Shown piece by piece: positions 40,201 through 55,200 of a stretch of 60,000 bases of DNA (the stretch's first letter is position 1; each line of letters begins with the position of its first letter). The DNA comes from Antedon mediterranea (lineage: Eukaryota; Echinodermata; Crinoidea; Comatulida; Antedonidae). The notes under the pieces are model-generated. The model was not told where the DNA came from. It saw nothing but the letters and a program-made list of their open reading frames with translations, and ran no database searches. The position numbers were made by a program, and so were the translations under genes. The DNA lies in contig NC_092670.1 in the NCBI RefSeq assembly GCF_964355755.1, forward strand, positions 38,057,795-38,117,794, written 5' to 3'.

Positions 40201-43200
40201 GTGCGATGTGCCCAAATATAGTAGTGGTATGCCCAAATATGGTAGTGATACATGACATCATCATGTCCATATATGGGCACATCACATTTTTTTTATCATC
40301 ACATAAAGTTTGATAGTGTAGACATAAAGCAGTAATTTTGTGTGTAAATTCAAGGTATCTATACTACAGTAGCCAATGGAGCATGTCTCTAGTAGTATGG
40401 AACCATTTTGTATGTTTATAATCTTGATTAGAATAATTAGATAATTTTTCATAACATAATCCCAGATTTCTCATTTTCCCATTCAATAAAGGAGAGAAAA
40501 TACAGCATCCTTCCTAGTTTGGTTTCGTAATATAGATATAGACAAATTATGTAAAGCAGTCTCTGGATAGAAAACTGCAGTAGAAAACATGATTGGACTT
40601 GGACTAGTGAATAACGCTTGATTGAACTTTGAATCTTGCAAGTGCAGATGGCTAGTTGTAGAATGACATGTATGTGTTGTAAAAGTGAACTCTGGCATTA
40701 TTTCAAGGTTACAACTGCTGACAGATATATTCATTCGGGAATAGAAGTTGGCTGCTTCTAAGCATTGTCATACTAAATTAGTTTTATTTTCGAGCCAGTA
40801 TGTTATGAATGTTGTTATGAAATTACAGAATTGAAATAACCTTCTTTAGGGATTTGAACCATACACCATGACCAGATGGTATAGCACTGTATGCTATAAT
40901 TTTTGCATAAAATATCAAATTTATCCAACTGTGAGACTGAACCTTTAGAGTTTGTAGGATGAGCTAGCATGCTGTTTTCTTGTTTGATATGTAATATTTT
41001 ATTTAGCAAATGATTAATTATAAAACAAGGTCATGTCCCAGTTAATATATCAGTGTGTACTTTGTATTAACTGCTTGCATATTTAATAATCTAAAGCTCT
41101 GTCTACACTATCAAGCTTTATGTGACAAAGCTTTAGGATATAGAACACTCACAAACATAAGACAGGTAAACGATTCTGATAAACATTAATTTAATAAACA
41201 TTAATGCTGGATGTACAGTACATTCATAAGAACAGCCAATTTAGGGGGGTGATTCCACAAATATAAACTTTTATTTTGAAAATAGTAAATTTATTATTTT
41301 AGACAACTACATTGTTTAAGCAGTGTTTTCCTCGCATTAGAAAATATCTCAGTTTTAAAATCTTAAAATCCAGAGATATCTCTATGTTTGCATTCAGAGA
41401 GGTATATTACCATAGCAAGGGCAGCTAGCCAGCTCAAATCCAGGGTATTGCATGCAATAGTAATTAGATTTGATGTAGAGGCCTAAATTACTATTGATGT
41501 TGGTAATGGTGTTTAATCCCTTGTACTTGTGATATGAAATATCCAGGCCTGGAAAAATGGAATAGTTAATGCAATGCTAATTTGATTAGAATTTATATAA
41601 AATTTGAATACTGTACAGTGTACATACATTAATTTTAGTAACATTTAACAATCTGTAGTCTAAATGATAAACAGAGGAAATTTATGTATTAAATTAAAGG
41701 ACTTTACAATTTATTTACCTGAATCCCCAACACAATAATGATATGCCAGCTTTGTGTAGAAATTTAAAAGATGCAATTTGTTTGCTATGTGATATTAATT
41801 GTGCTTTTTACACAAAGTAGTAAAAAACATAGTTACATGAACATGATCTCATGGGAGATCCCTGTTAAGCCCTGTCTACACTGTCAAACTAGTTTGACAA
41901 AAAAGTGTGATGTGCCTAAAAATGGTAGTGATATGCCCAAATATGTTATTGTTATGGGATCATCATGTCCATATGGGCATATCATATTTTTTTATCACAT
42001 AAGATTTGATAGTGTAGACAGAGCTTTATGTGGTCCCTAAATGTGTCCCCTTAATAGGTACTGTAGGTCAAGGAACAGAAATACTATTATTTTCAAACTA
42101 AACCAGCATTAGATATCCTAGAAGAAATGTTGATCAATTACGCAATTTGACCCTTATTCACAGGTTTACTAGAATTTAAATAATTTAAAAAAGTAAATCT
42201 TGCATAGCTAAAGCCGAGTGTGTTGGGAATTCATCTGCCATGTTTTAAACATTAGTGTTTTTAACCACATTTTAAGGGCAAATATGTTTTGTTGCAAATT
42301 GACATTTAATGTTCTAAAGAGACGTGGGGATATTTACTGAACTTTGTAACTACAGTAATGTGTGTTCGTTGCAGCAATCTGAAATACAGTACTAAAAAAA
42401 TGTTGATGTTTCCATTATAATAAAATAATATTTAATACTGTAGAAAATATTCTTAAAGATTGGCAAATAATTACTACAATATGATATAAAACAATCGCGT
42501 AATATTTTGAAACCATTTCCAATTAATACAGTAGTTAAAATATGTGCTAATATACGCCTAGTATATTATTGATAAAATTACAGAGATATGTACTGTAGTA
42601 ATTACCACTGAAACATGAAAAGTTATTTCAACAAAACTTGAAACAGGTTTTTTACTAATTTTTTGTAAATACTACTGTTGTCTATTGTTTTGTAATTCAT
42701 CACATATTTTGATTTTAAAATACCATAATAATATATTCTACAAAAATATAAGTTTTATACAAAAAAGATAATAGGCCTACAGGTACTGTAATAAACTAAA
42801 GAAATCTATCTCTCCAATGTCAATTATAGACATATGTTAACAAATCTTAACACATGTCAAATCTTCTTCATCAGAGTAAAGAATCCCATATGAGATCTGC
42901 AAACATTTGATTGCTAAAAATACTTTGACATTTATAACATTTGCCCCTGGCCTAGAAAATTATGAAATTATAAAATGTTGTTTACCAACCAATTTCATTT
43001 AGCATTATCAACCAATTTTAGTAGATTTATTTTTATCTCTTTCATCCAGTCAGATTCTGAATAGACATGCAAGATGATATAGAGCAGAAATCAGAACCTG
43101 AAATACTCTATGTATTTAAAACGATCTGTCTGTTAGCAATGTACTGTATATATAGTTTGAGTAACCTTTCTTCAAGTTTGTACCTTTATTTTTTGCAGTT

Positions 43201-46200
43201 GAAAAACCAAAGCCCATGAGAGCCACCCCACCACCGTCCATCCGCCGCACAAGTTCCCTTGATACAATTACAACGTACTTAGGAGGACATTGGCCTAGAG
43301 AAACTTATCAACCAAACCAAAAACACCAATCAACACAGGTAAATTATATATAATGTTATAATACGTTTTGCATCGCATGCCGTTCAGTAATAGTTCTATT
43401 AGATGGTTCTATTGCATAAATGTTATGCAATGAGATGCTGGTGACCGGTGCTCAATTGAAAACCACACTTTTATGCACTGTCTCCACTCCATGGCCAAAT
43501 CAGAATGCTGCCATTTTGAATGGCCTAGCCTTCGGCATTGATTAAAGATGGAAGCGGTGGATTAATTTAATAGAAATGTAATTCCTATGGACAGTAGGTG
43601 TGTTATAAAACACATAATAAATGACTGTATTAATTGAATTCAACTATTAAACTATTAAACATTCATTATTTGGTCTATTCAACATTATAAGTGGCCGAGT
43701 TCTTATGCCACAAACCATATCCACACACCATAGATTTGATGGTGAAGCAAGACATTTCTTGTTTCGGAGAAGTTGGGGGGAGGGGGGTATACTGTAGACA
43801 TGCTTTATCTATAAACATTTTAATGTAGAAAAATTACTGCGGAGGAGGAAGAAAGTTAAATATGCACTGTAGGTTGAGCCGATAGAGTACATTTGCCGAC
43901 AGTTATTTTAGAGCTTTATTCCATTCATTTGGTACTGAAGTTCCCTTTATTTAGAATTAACATGTTTACACGGACAGGCTTAATTAAATGGATTGATCCC
44001 AAAGGATGCACAGGATCCACAGGATCCACTCTAATCACTGCCCTGCATTTACTGTGCATGTCAGTACACACTATGGTCAAAAATATTTGGCTTCAATAAC
44101 AAGTTTATCTGTGGGCTAAAGCTGCAGAGAACATTTTCGCCAGTGTAGCATAGCAAAAAGCTATACAAAACAACCTTATTATTGCTACACATTTCTAAAA
44201 TTGTGTAGCAAAAAATACAATACAAAACTATGTTTCTCGACTTAAAAATCAGTTTAATTAGCAATATTGCTAAACAAAATTTTTAAATGAATTTAAAAAA
44301 GCCTCAAGTATAAAATTATCTATGTACAGTGTACCAAACCCCTTCTCAGTTATTTTTCAAAATCCTAACCTGGTTTTTTTTAATATATAAATTTATATTT
44401 ATTAATATATAATATATATTTAATTTTTTGTGTAAAATGTGGTTTTTAGAGTGATCCAACAGTTTTTTTTAAATAGGTTAAAAAAAATGTTAGATGTTGA
44501 TGGGATTAAAGGTTACAATAAAGATATAAGATTTTATGATTAAATTAAAGAACAACTATAATCCTTGATATATTGTTAATATTCAATATCCCAACAAAAT
44601 TAATTTAAAAGAGATGTTGACTAGTAGATAGTACATTGGTTTTAAATACTATGTAAGTAACTTATTATTCTTCATTTGTGATCAACAGCTACAATATGGT
44701 GTGTATCAAATATGCTGCCTTGAGCAGTCTAGTGTTTTCTTCCAATAGGCATGTTGGGTCTTTGGAACAAGTTATTGATTCGTCTTAATCCTGTTAGCCC
44801 TCTGATCCTGTTTGTCTTTAATAGTTTGCCAAGAATACTTGGAAAGGGTCAAAGGTTGCATCACCATATAAAAATGGTGTTAGAATTGACATTTACACAT
44901 TACAAGATTAATATTAAACTCCTGGTTACTATGATCTACTGACTAATAATGGAGTCCAAGTTGAGACTGTTAAGCAATTGAAGCGTTTAGGTGTAACTAT
45001 CCAAGATAACCTTAAGTGGGATACACACATTGGTGAGATCGTTAGCAAGGCCAATAAAGCCATGCATATTGTGTCGGTCCTAAAGAGATTTGGTGCACCA
45101 GAAGATCAGTTAATCAAGATTTATAAATCTTTCATACGCCCCATAATTGAATATGCTTGTCCTACCTGGCACTCCTCCCTGACTTCCGAATTAAGCTGTG
45201 ACCTCAAATCGATCCAGAAGAGGTTTTTAAGAATTGTACTAGGGAGGAGGTACTATTCGTACACTGCAGCCCTAGAGAAATGTTCTCTTGATAGGCTCTG
45301 TGACCGTCGTCTCCAGCTTGTTCTGAAGTTTGGGAGGAGTGTCCATGAAAAATTTAGTGATATTATCCCCAATACCCGTGCTGAAGCGACAGGTAGATCT
45401 CTCAGAAACGCAAACAAAATATCCCAAATTAAATGTAGAACAGAGAGATTTAAGAAGTCCACACTCCCATTCCTGATTAACAATGACCTCATAGTGCAAT
45501 ATGAAATTCGTAATTTTGATAGATAGGCCTACGGATGATTTATAATTTTACTCGCAGTTTGTAAATTTGTAATTGTATATTCTTTTTTTTTTTATGCATT
45601 TATGTATATATATATATATATATATATTTATATTGGATGTTTATGTAAATTTTACTCGTTTTTGATATATTTTTTATGTTAATGTTACTGGACGCAATTC
45701 AGTTTTGTACTGCCATGTCTTGTTTTAATAAACCAGATTAAAAAAATATTAAAAAAATATTATTGTGTCATGTCCAACTACACATTTTTACTTAAAGCTT
45801 GGTTCCCACTAGAACGTAACGCAACGACGTAAACGCAACGCAAGCGTTTTAACCAATGACAAGCGAAGTTATAGACAGTTAGCAATCACAAGCGAATAAG
45901 CCATCGCTTGTGATTGGTCCATTCACTTGCGTTGCGTTACGTCCTTGTGTTGCGTCGCTAGTAAGAACATATAATTATAATATAAGTACTTGATGTCAAC
46001 TGTATACACACACAGTCAGTCAAACTGGGTGGGAAACATTCAACATGGCCGTCATAGTTCAAATATTGTTTAGTATATAAAATATAAATAAGCTAAAATA
46101 GTAAAATTATATAAGAACTCATGAATTTAGAACACATTTTTGTTAATAAACACAGTGAACTTTTAATAAAAAAATAAATATCTAGCATTTTTGCATATAT

Positions 46201-49200
46201 GAGGATTGCTTTAAGAATATGTTATCGCGTTAATACGCTATACATACTTGCGAGCACAGACGCTGTGCGTGACTCCTTGGGGGGCGTATTAGAATGCTTG
46301 TTCGCAGTCGCCATATTGTGTGGTCTCCCTATCCATGAAGAATCACTTTTTGAACTGTGATAACGATTTAGTATTTTTTATTAGTGAAATCCTAAAGTGA
46401 TTATTTGATAATAGATGAAAACATTAAAATGGAGGCTCAATTCTTTATGATAAAAAAAAATCCACTTTATATTATCCAAATTACTGAATGAGTAACACTT
46501 CTTTATTGAATGTAGACAAATACAATATTTAGAATAAACAAAAAGTTTTTTAATTGTATAGAACCTTTATAATTTCTGTGGTAATTATTTTAAAATGTGA
46601 CAGTACTACTAGGGGATCACTAAAGAATATTGTGAACCTAATCTATGGATGTCTACTAACCTTTTGGAGTGGGGGAGGGGGGAGGGGTGATTGGTTCCAA
46701 AATGTTGTGATGATATAAAATGTACTACTACAGGCTATAAATAGGCTTTGTGATATGGATATGAAAATGAAATTGAGTGACAACATTAAAAAAAATGAAA
46801 AATTTGCAAAATATGTTGTTCATAATTTTCATCTAAATATAGAACTAATTATTGACATATTACAATATTATTATGTATGCACATAACGAATAATGGAAAG
46901 CATAATGATAATACAGAAATTTCATTAACTTCAATAGAATCAGAAGTTCAAGTCGCCGGTCAATTACACGTTTGAAAACTTTGTCTTATTGCAAACACGA
47001 TTCAATAATTAAGTCATGGAGAAGAGAACCGGCGTAATCATGATTATTTGATGGCGCTATTGTATCGCTCTTTTGTTCTCGATATTGCGTTTAATCTAAT
47101 ATTTTAGCCACCTGCATTGTTTAATTGTTTTTAAATTAGGCCAAGGTTACTATTAGTACTAAGATGTCCTGGCAGAGTAATTAATTTCCAAGCTTTTATA
47201 ACTGGCAATATAGATTGAACTTGAAATAAGGAAGAAGAAGTTACTAGCAGACCAATGAAGATGTAGTGTGGAAATTATATATTAATTTGTTATTCAATTT
47301 TTTGAATTATTTATGTGGAACATATCTTCACTATGGTTCAAAATCAGATTGATAGATACAGAATTCCAATTAAGGAGATACCTTTGGGCCCAACAAAGTG
47401 TTGTTTGAATAGGTGTGTCCCCTGAATATGGATTGGCCATTGTTGAACATATTGCCGCATATTGTTTCAAGGAAGTGTCCTCTCAATAGGGGTGTCCCCT
47501 AAATAATTATGTACCAAAGAATAACCAGGCCCCTCCCCTTTTAGGACTAATGTGCAGTCATATAGTATTACAGGTTGGGTTTATTGAATAGCATTTACAT
47601 GCTATACTGTGTCATTTATGTGAAGTTGTGCACATGTCCATGTGAATACAAGTTCTCCAGGAAAACATAAGAAAATTGGTATGAATAGTTATTGATTAAT
47701 TTAATTGTACAATGTACAGCCTGCTTTTAACAATGTTGAAAAAGAGAGAAAGCATATGTGTATTGATTATACGAAAATACAATAGATAATCTACTGTAAC
47801 CTATGACCTAGGTCATGACCGCCTAATACTTGATTAACCATACACCATGATCCTTTTATTGTTGAGCAAAGTGTTAATATCCAATTAATATTCTTTACAA
47901 TATTATACATTGGACATTTTTTAAATGAAATATTTTATTTTTGGCTGAGTTCTATATAAACAAAAGATAATGAAATTTAAGTAAAATATTAGATTATTCC
48001 TCGAATCTAAATCCATATGTCCTGATCAATTTAGGAGGTATTGCAGACTTTTTACACTACCGTATATCCTCGGGTATACTGTATACCGGAGGATATATAT
48101 AAAGTAATCCCACTTCAGGTTTAATCCCACCTCCTACTTTATGTCTGATTTAACAAACAGGCATATATCCCTGATATAGTCCCAGTATTGACTTTTGGTG
48201 TGGATGCAAGCCTCTCTAGCTAGTTCGGATGCGTTTTTACTAGAATTACAATCATTCTTTTCCTGAACCAGGGTTTCCCCGGGTATGGCCCCACCCCACA
48301 AAGTTGTCCCAATTTTGTGTTCTAGGTGGGTGGGATTATACAAGAGGATACGGTATTAGTATTGTGTTATGAGGTACCATGTAAAAACTAAGCACAAAAA
48401 CTGTGTGGTGATGGGCATGGTATATATCCTACTGTACTGTATCATCAGTGCAACAGTAAATGCTAAACAATATAAATATCAATCATTTGTCTTTGGATAC
48501 AATTTTCTTATTTTATTTTTCATTTGAGTCTGAATTTTGTCTTTTAAATTCATTTAAATTTTATTTGTTTTGTTTTTATTTTCATTTTCAGACTGATGAT
48601 TTAGACAAAAAAGGATCACATAAAAGATCATCATCATGGGGAAGTGCAGAGTTAAAAGAAGTATGTTTTTATTATATTTTTATTATTTTTATTTTTGTAC
48701 TTTTATAGGTCAAGACAAAGATCTGACAAGGCATTCATTCATCCATACATTCCTCATATCATGCTATTCCATCTATCGTGCTATTCCATCTATCGTGCTA
48801 TTCCATCTATCGTGCTATTCCATCTATCGTGCTATTCCATCTATCGTGCGCTATTCCATCTATCGTGCGCTATTCCATCTATCGTGCGCTATTCCATCTA
48901 TCGTGCGCTATTCCATCTATCGTGCGCTATACCATCTATCGTGCTATTCCATCTATCGTGCTATTCCATCTATCGTGCTATTCCATCTATCGTGCTATTC
49001 CATTTGTGCTAATTTACTACCATCCATGTACATTCATTCATTTTACTACCATCCATGTACATTCATTCATTTTACTACCATCCATGTACATTCTTTCATT
49101 TTACTACCATCCATGTACATTCTTTCATTTTACTACCATCCATGTACATTCATTCATTTTACTACCATCCATGTACATTCTTTCATTTTACTACCATCCA

Positions 49201-52200
49201 TGTACATTCTTTCATTTTACTACCATCCATGTACATTCTTTCATTTTACTACCATCCATGTACATTCATTCATTTTACTACCATCCATGTACATTCTTTC
49301 ATTTTACTACCATCCATGTACATTCATTCATTTTACTACCATCCATGTACATTCATTCATTTTACTACCATCCATGTACATTCATTCATTTTACTACCAT
49401 CCATGTACATTCATTCATTTTACTACCATCCATGTACATTCATTCATTTTACTACCATCCATGTACATTCATTCATTTTACTACCATCCATGTACATTCA
49501 TTCATTTTACTACCATCCATGTTCATTCATTTTACTACCATCCATGTACATTCATTCATTTTACTACCATCCATGTACATTCATTCATTTCACTACCATC
49601 CATGTACATTCTTTCATTTCACTACCATCCATGTACATTCTTTCATTTTACTACCATCCATGTACATTCATTCATTTTACTACCATCCATGTACATTCAT
49701 TCATTTTACTACCATCCATGTACATTCATTCATTTTACTACCATCCATGTACATTCATTCATTTTACTACCATCCATGTACATTCATTCATTTTACTACC
49801 ATCCATGTACATTCATTCATTTTACTACCATCCATGTACATTCTTTCATTTTACCACCATCCATGTACATTCTTTCATTTTACCACCATCCATGTACATT
49901 CTTTCATTTTACCACCATCCATGTACATTCATTCATTTTACTACCATCCATGTACATTCATTCATTTTACTACCATCCATGTACATTCATTCATTTTACT
50001 ACCATCCATGTACGTTCATTCATTTTACTACCATCCATGTACATTCTTTCATTTTACCACCATCCATGTACATTCTTTCATTTTACTACCATCCATGTAC
50101 ATTCATTCATTTTACTACCATCCATGTACATTCATTCATTCATTTTACTACCATCCATGTACATTCATTCATTTTTCTACCATTCATTTAATCTTAAACC
50201 ATCCATGTTCATTCATTCTTTTACAATTCCATTCATTTTATTTCATCACTTACTAGATTACAATATTATTTATTCAGTGTCTACCATTACTTTCTATTTT
50301 TACTTATTTTTCATGCTGCTGCTCTAGCCCGCTACGTCACACGAGATGACTCATTCATTAGATGAAATCAAGCAGCTTTATAGTACTACACTTTGACATT
50401 TTTGTTAAAATGGAAACTCCACTATAATTTATTGGTACCACCTGTTGAATCCAAAAACGGCTGAGAAAAGAGTCTAACAACAAATCCCAAAGCCTTCTGG
50501 TATTTATGAGTCCCATGATATAATTCGCTGTCAGATAATCATTGAATTATTATCAAAACAGTCCATTGAAGTTTTTGTTTGTAATAGGATACTTGAAGTA
50601 TCTAGGGTTGATGAAGTGACCCCCAGACTTGACCTTAGCAATAACAATAAGCGAGCAGCGTTTTTTGTAAGAAATATTCTTGTTTACTTTATTTTTCAAG
50701 ACTATACTTTTATAATATATTAATCACAACTTTGTATAAAAACATATTTTATGAAAAATCAGCAAATCTTGACTCAACGTTATTCTATAGTGACTAATAA
50801 TTGAATCTTTTTGACACAAACTCACTAAAATATGATGATGTTCGATGTTACCTCCTGAGCTTAAGTTGATCAAATATATTTTACGGTTGACGTAAACATA
50901 AATCCATACAGTAAGCTTGTACGAGTCTAGAATGAAATGTTAATTTCTTACTCACTATTACTTACACAATGCACATTTCTATGATTTCATTCTAAATTAT
51001 CGAAAGCTTTTTTATTTTATTTTAGAGTATGTTTTGAACTGTATTATTATACTATCAATTTTCTACTAAAAACATGATTTATGATTTTAAAAATGTCTTT
51101 GTTGCTATTTTATATGTATTCTGAAAATGAAACTTTTTTGGTAGGCTTTTGGCTGTATGGGGAGCCATACACCTGCTTACACATACAATATGTGTATGGA
51201 ATATGTGTATGGGAAGCCATACACATACAAATTATGTGTATGGGAGCCATACACATACAAATTATGTGTATGGGGAGCCATACACATACAAATTATGTGT
51301 ATGGCTCCCCATACACATACAAATTATGTGTATGGGAGCCATACACATACAAATTATGTGTATGGGGAGCCATACACATACAATTTATGTGTATGAGGAG
51401 CACACATACAAATTATGTGTATGGGGAGCCATACACATACAAATTATGTGTATGGGGAGCCTCTAGAAAATTGAGAAAATAAACCCTATGTGGAAGGCTC
51501 AAATGAATTAAGCATTCTATGTATTTATTATGTGTTGTCCAAAGCAACTGCTTGAGTTTTAAAAATGATTATGGTAGCCATTTTACTAAGGGATCATGTC
51601 GGCATTTTTAGTACAGTTACTGCAGTAATTACATTTTTACTGCTTTAATGTTGTTCACTGTAATTAAAAAATGTATATTATTATAGGCCAAACAATTTAG
51701 CTAAATAATTTCATAAAAGGGCAAAGAGTTTAAAGCAAAATATAGTTACTGCAGTAACTGCAATAGAATAATTGTGACATAGTCCATTACTATGAGTAAT
51801 GATTTTGATCTTTGCAGAAATTAAAACAACAAAGAAGGAAAGTTAGTCGCAACAGTCCAAGTTCTAATAGCCGTGCCTCGCCAATCCCAGCTAACCATTC
51901 TGCGGGTCAGAACTCTAATTCTCAGAGCCGTTCCATTGCAATCCCGGTGCCACGGACTCAAGCAGTGCGAATGCGCGGCAGCAGCAGTGTAGAAGGTTTA
52001 AATCAAGAGATAGAAACGCTTGTATTAAATGGCGTGGAAGAAGACATTGGAAAGGTATGTATTGTACAACCAGTGATGTGCCCAAATATGGTAGTAATAT
52101 GTCCAAATATGGTAATTATATGCCCAAATATGGTAATGATATGACATATCCATATATGGGCACATCACATTTTGTGTCACATAAAGGTTTGATAGTGTAG

Positions 52201-55200
52201 ACAGAGCTTTAGTCTGACTTATTATAATACAAGTATTCTTTAGTTCAATATATTAGTCGGGCCTTAAGGCCATAGACGAGCGGTAAGCTTGTCTTGTGTA
52301 GAATCTGTATCTATCCTATGCGGAAACTGCCCATCCGCTCAGGCCTACAAACATTTTTGGTAGGTTTATGTAATACAGTATAAAAGATATTTGTCTTACC
52401 ATTAAAATATTTATTGTGTGATTATATTTTTATAGTTCTAAGAGTAGATCTCAAATGTTACACATCTAAGCAATCAATATACAGTATCTGTATACATTTT
52501 ATTTTATAAATTCATTTTAAAATTATGTTTCAACATATGCAGCCTGTTCTTCTTTGTACTGTGAGTGTAATATTAAGATTGCATTCTGTATGATATATCA
52601 TTCTATTTATAAATTAGGTCAGAGAATCCAATTATGAAATTGGCGCTGTACTGGCCGACTTTTCTAAAGTTTTGACACTAAATCAATTGCACGTTTTGGC
52701 ACCGTTCTTTTACGTTTATTACATCGGGAGAACTGAATTCTGAAAAGGTTATAATGGTATTCAGATTAACCATAACAAAATATCAACATTTGCTACGAAA
52801 CAGTTACTCACGCTGACAAACAAATTAGTTAATTGAAATAAACTAATCAAAAGTATCACACAAAGGTGAAATTAAAATGTATTCATAAATATATGAAATT
52901 GAATTTAATCGATATTACAAAATAATTTCTAAAGTTAGCAAATTTAATAGCGATGTTGTTATATCAAATATCTTAAAAATGTACAATAAAAAAGATTTAC
53001 TGTTGATGTTATGAAATATTCTGACCATGCTATACTAGCAGTTGAGATGGCTTATTGCCTACAATACTGTATAAACAGTAAACACATGTGTACCATTACT
53101 GACTGACATGCAGGAAAGCCCAATTGTGGTATTTTGACTATTTTCTGAGGTAGGTAAAGCCAATTTCAGCATCAACATATCTGAGAATAATTTCCCTCTT
53201 GGTTGAAGTACATATCTGTGTATGTCTTTGTATGCCTACTACCAGCACCAGTAACAAAATGTCATAAATATTTGTCATCATGTCATATTTCGAGAAAATT
53301 TAAAACTAAGTTCCGCTGCTCGCTCATTGCTTTTTATTTAATGAGCTTAATAAATCATCCGTGTAAATGCAAGTGTGGAAAATACCAGGCAAGTACTAGC
53401 CTGTCCTTCGATGTGATCAGATGGTCGTAACACACTAGTTTAGGCAACTTTTCAATACTGTTATCATTAAAATGGTTTTTTTTTATCACGATCTGTGAAT
53501 TAATTTTGGCCAAAAATGTATGAGATCAGATGGTCATTGGACTGTCAAACTAATCAAGTATGTGGCTAAACTTTCAATATTGTATTTTAAGGATTGTTTT
53601 TCTATCATGAAATTTAACATATCGCTAGCTTTTCAGACATGATACTCATCTAATGTCAATTACAAAGTCATCTAGCTTTGATATATAAACCGAAATCCGT
53701 CAGATGAGCTACACTAATGAATGAGTCATCCGCTTGCGTTACTTAGAATGAATCTGAGGAACGTGGGCATTCTACAGACGTGCACGATCATGTTAAAGAT
53801 AAACTCAATCAAATAAATTGACAAGTATTTCTGAGATGTGCGGTAAATGAAATATATTTGTCTTGTTAAAGTGCAAATTATATCAGAAATATTGAAATGT
53901 TTTTTAGTGCAGTGCTATAGATACAACACATTGATACAAGAAAATTCAAGAATCATTGGTTGGAACAAAAATACATGTAAAAACCTAAAAATCTAAATGA
54001 TACATTACATTTTGCAGCAGAAATATATGTCAGCTACAATTACACTTTATGATTACAATAAATGATTTCCTTACTAGAACAATAAATTACAAATGTACTG
54101 ATTTTCATCATCGATGTACATTAGAAACATGTCTTATTGTGCGGCCTTCCATACAACCAGCATAATCTAAATCCTACGCTAAGAAGCCATATTGTAATCG
54201 TGCCTCTTGATGTAGTACAGTGCTGTATCTCCACTTTATCTAGTATTTTTCAAGACTAAGACAACCTACTGTATGATACATGTATCACATGTGATACATA
54301 TGTTACACTGTATTATAGAATTTGCTTTTGATACTGGACAAAGAATAGAATTTAAGTATTTTTCCACAATAATTAAGGAATATTACAGCATAATCTATTT
54401 TTAGAATTACATATAGTCATTTAACCTTTTGTCAATCAGAATGATGTATATCATTATGCAGAATATGAGCTTTCTTTACATACAAGAATTGTGTTTTGTC
54501 GCGCCAACGTTTTGATTAATTGAAGTTGACTATTTCTTTTCATTAGTAATATTGTCTTGACAAACAAAAATTTCAGCTCAGTGACCTTCAAAATAATGAC
54601 GTTATTATGTGATATTTATATTACATAGAAATTATATGCATAGATATTAATTTTAGAATTTATATTTTAAAAGCATTGTCATTTTTTCAGTAATTTGCCT
54701 TTGGATTTAAAAATCTATATTTTGTATTTATTTCTAATTGATTCTTGTGTGGTTAGATTATACAGTAGTGTTAAAGTAATAAATGTTCATACTTATAATA
54801 TTAATAAGTTTGTTTGCCTAAAGATGATAAATTTGTAATATTCATGTTTCTTTTGATTGTTTAAAAACACTGAGGAATAAATAATGGAGTTGTCAATAGG
54901 AAATCTGCTCAACTCTTAACACAAGAAAAACGGGACAGACTCACGCCTTCTCACATCCCACGCCAATTCCTCAGTATGGGTCTCTAGCATTAGCATGAAT
55001 GGGCCTCTAGCATTAGCCCAAAACGTTGAACTCTATCGCTTAAGCCACACAACTGATACTCGCAACATTCGAGCCAGGTATCTTTCGATTCTCTTTCGGC
55101 TATGTTTCTTGGACAGATTTCTTTGCACGGCCGGAAATTACATTCAAGAAATTTAAACCATTTTCTCTGTGTCTTAGAAAGGTCACCACAAATTCACTGA

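Larger units (their letters stand above)
25479..43198 (+). other. GLCCI1 intron 1 (17.7 kb)
   Basis: No coding exon with homology recognised on either strand. It begins with TAGGCCTA-rich DNA (25540-25680) and holds at least seven family A MITE loci, family B and C elements and a 2-kb transposon, listed separately. Other stretches, such as 26280-28560, 32210-34560 and 42030-43190, are plain AT-rich DNA to my reading. Confidence 0.7.
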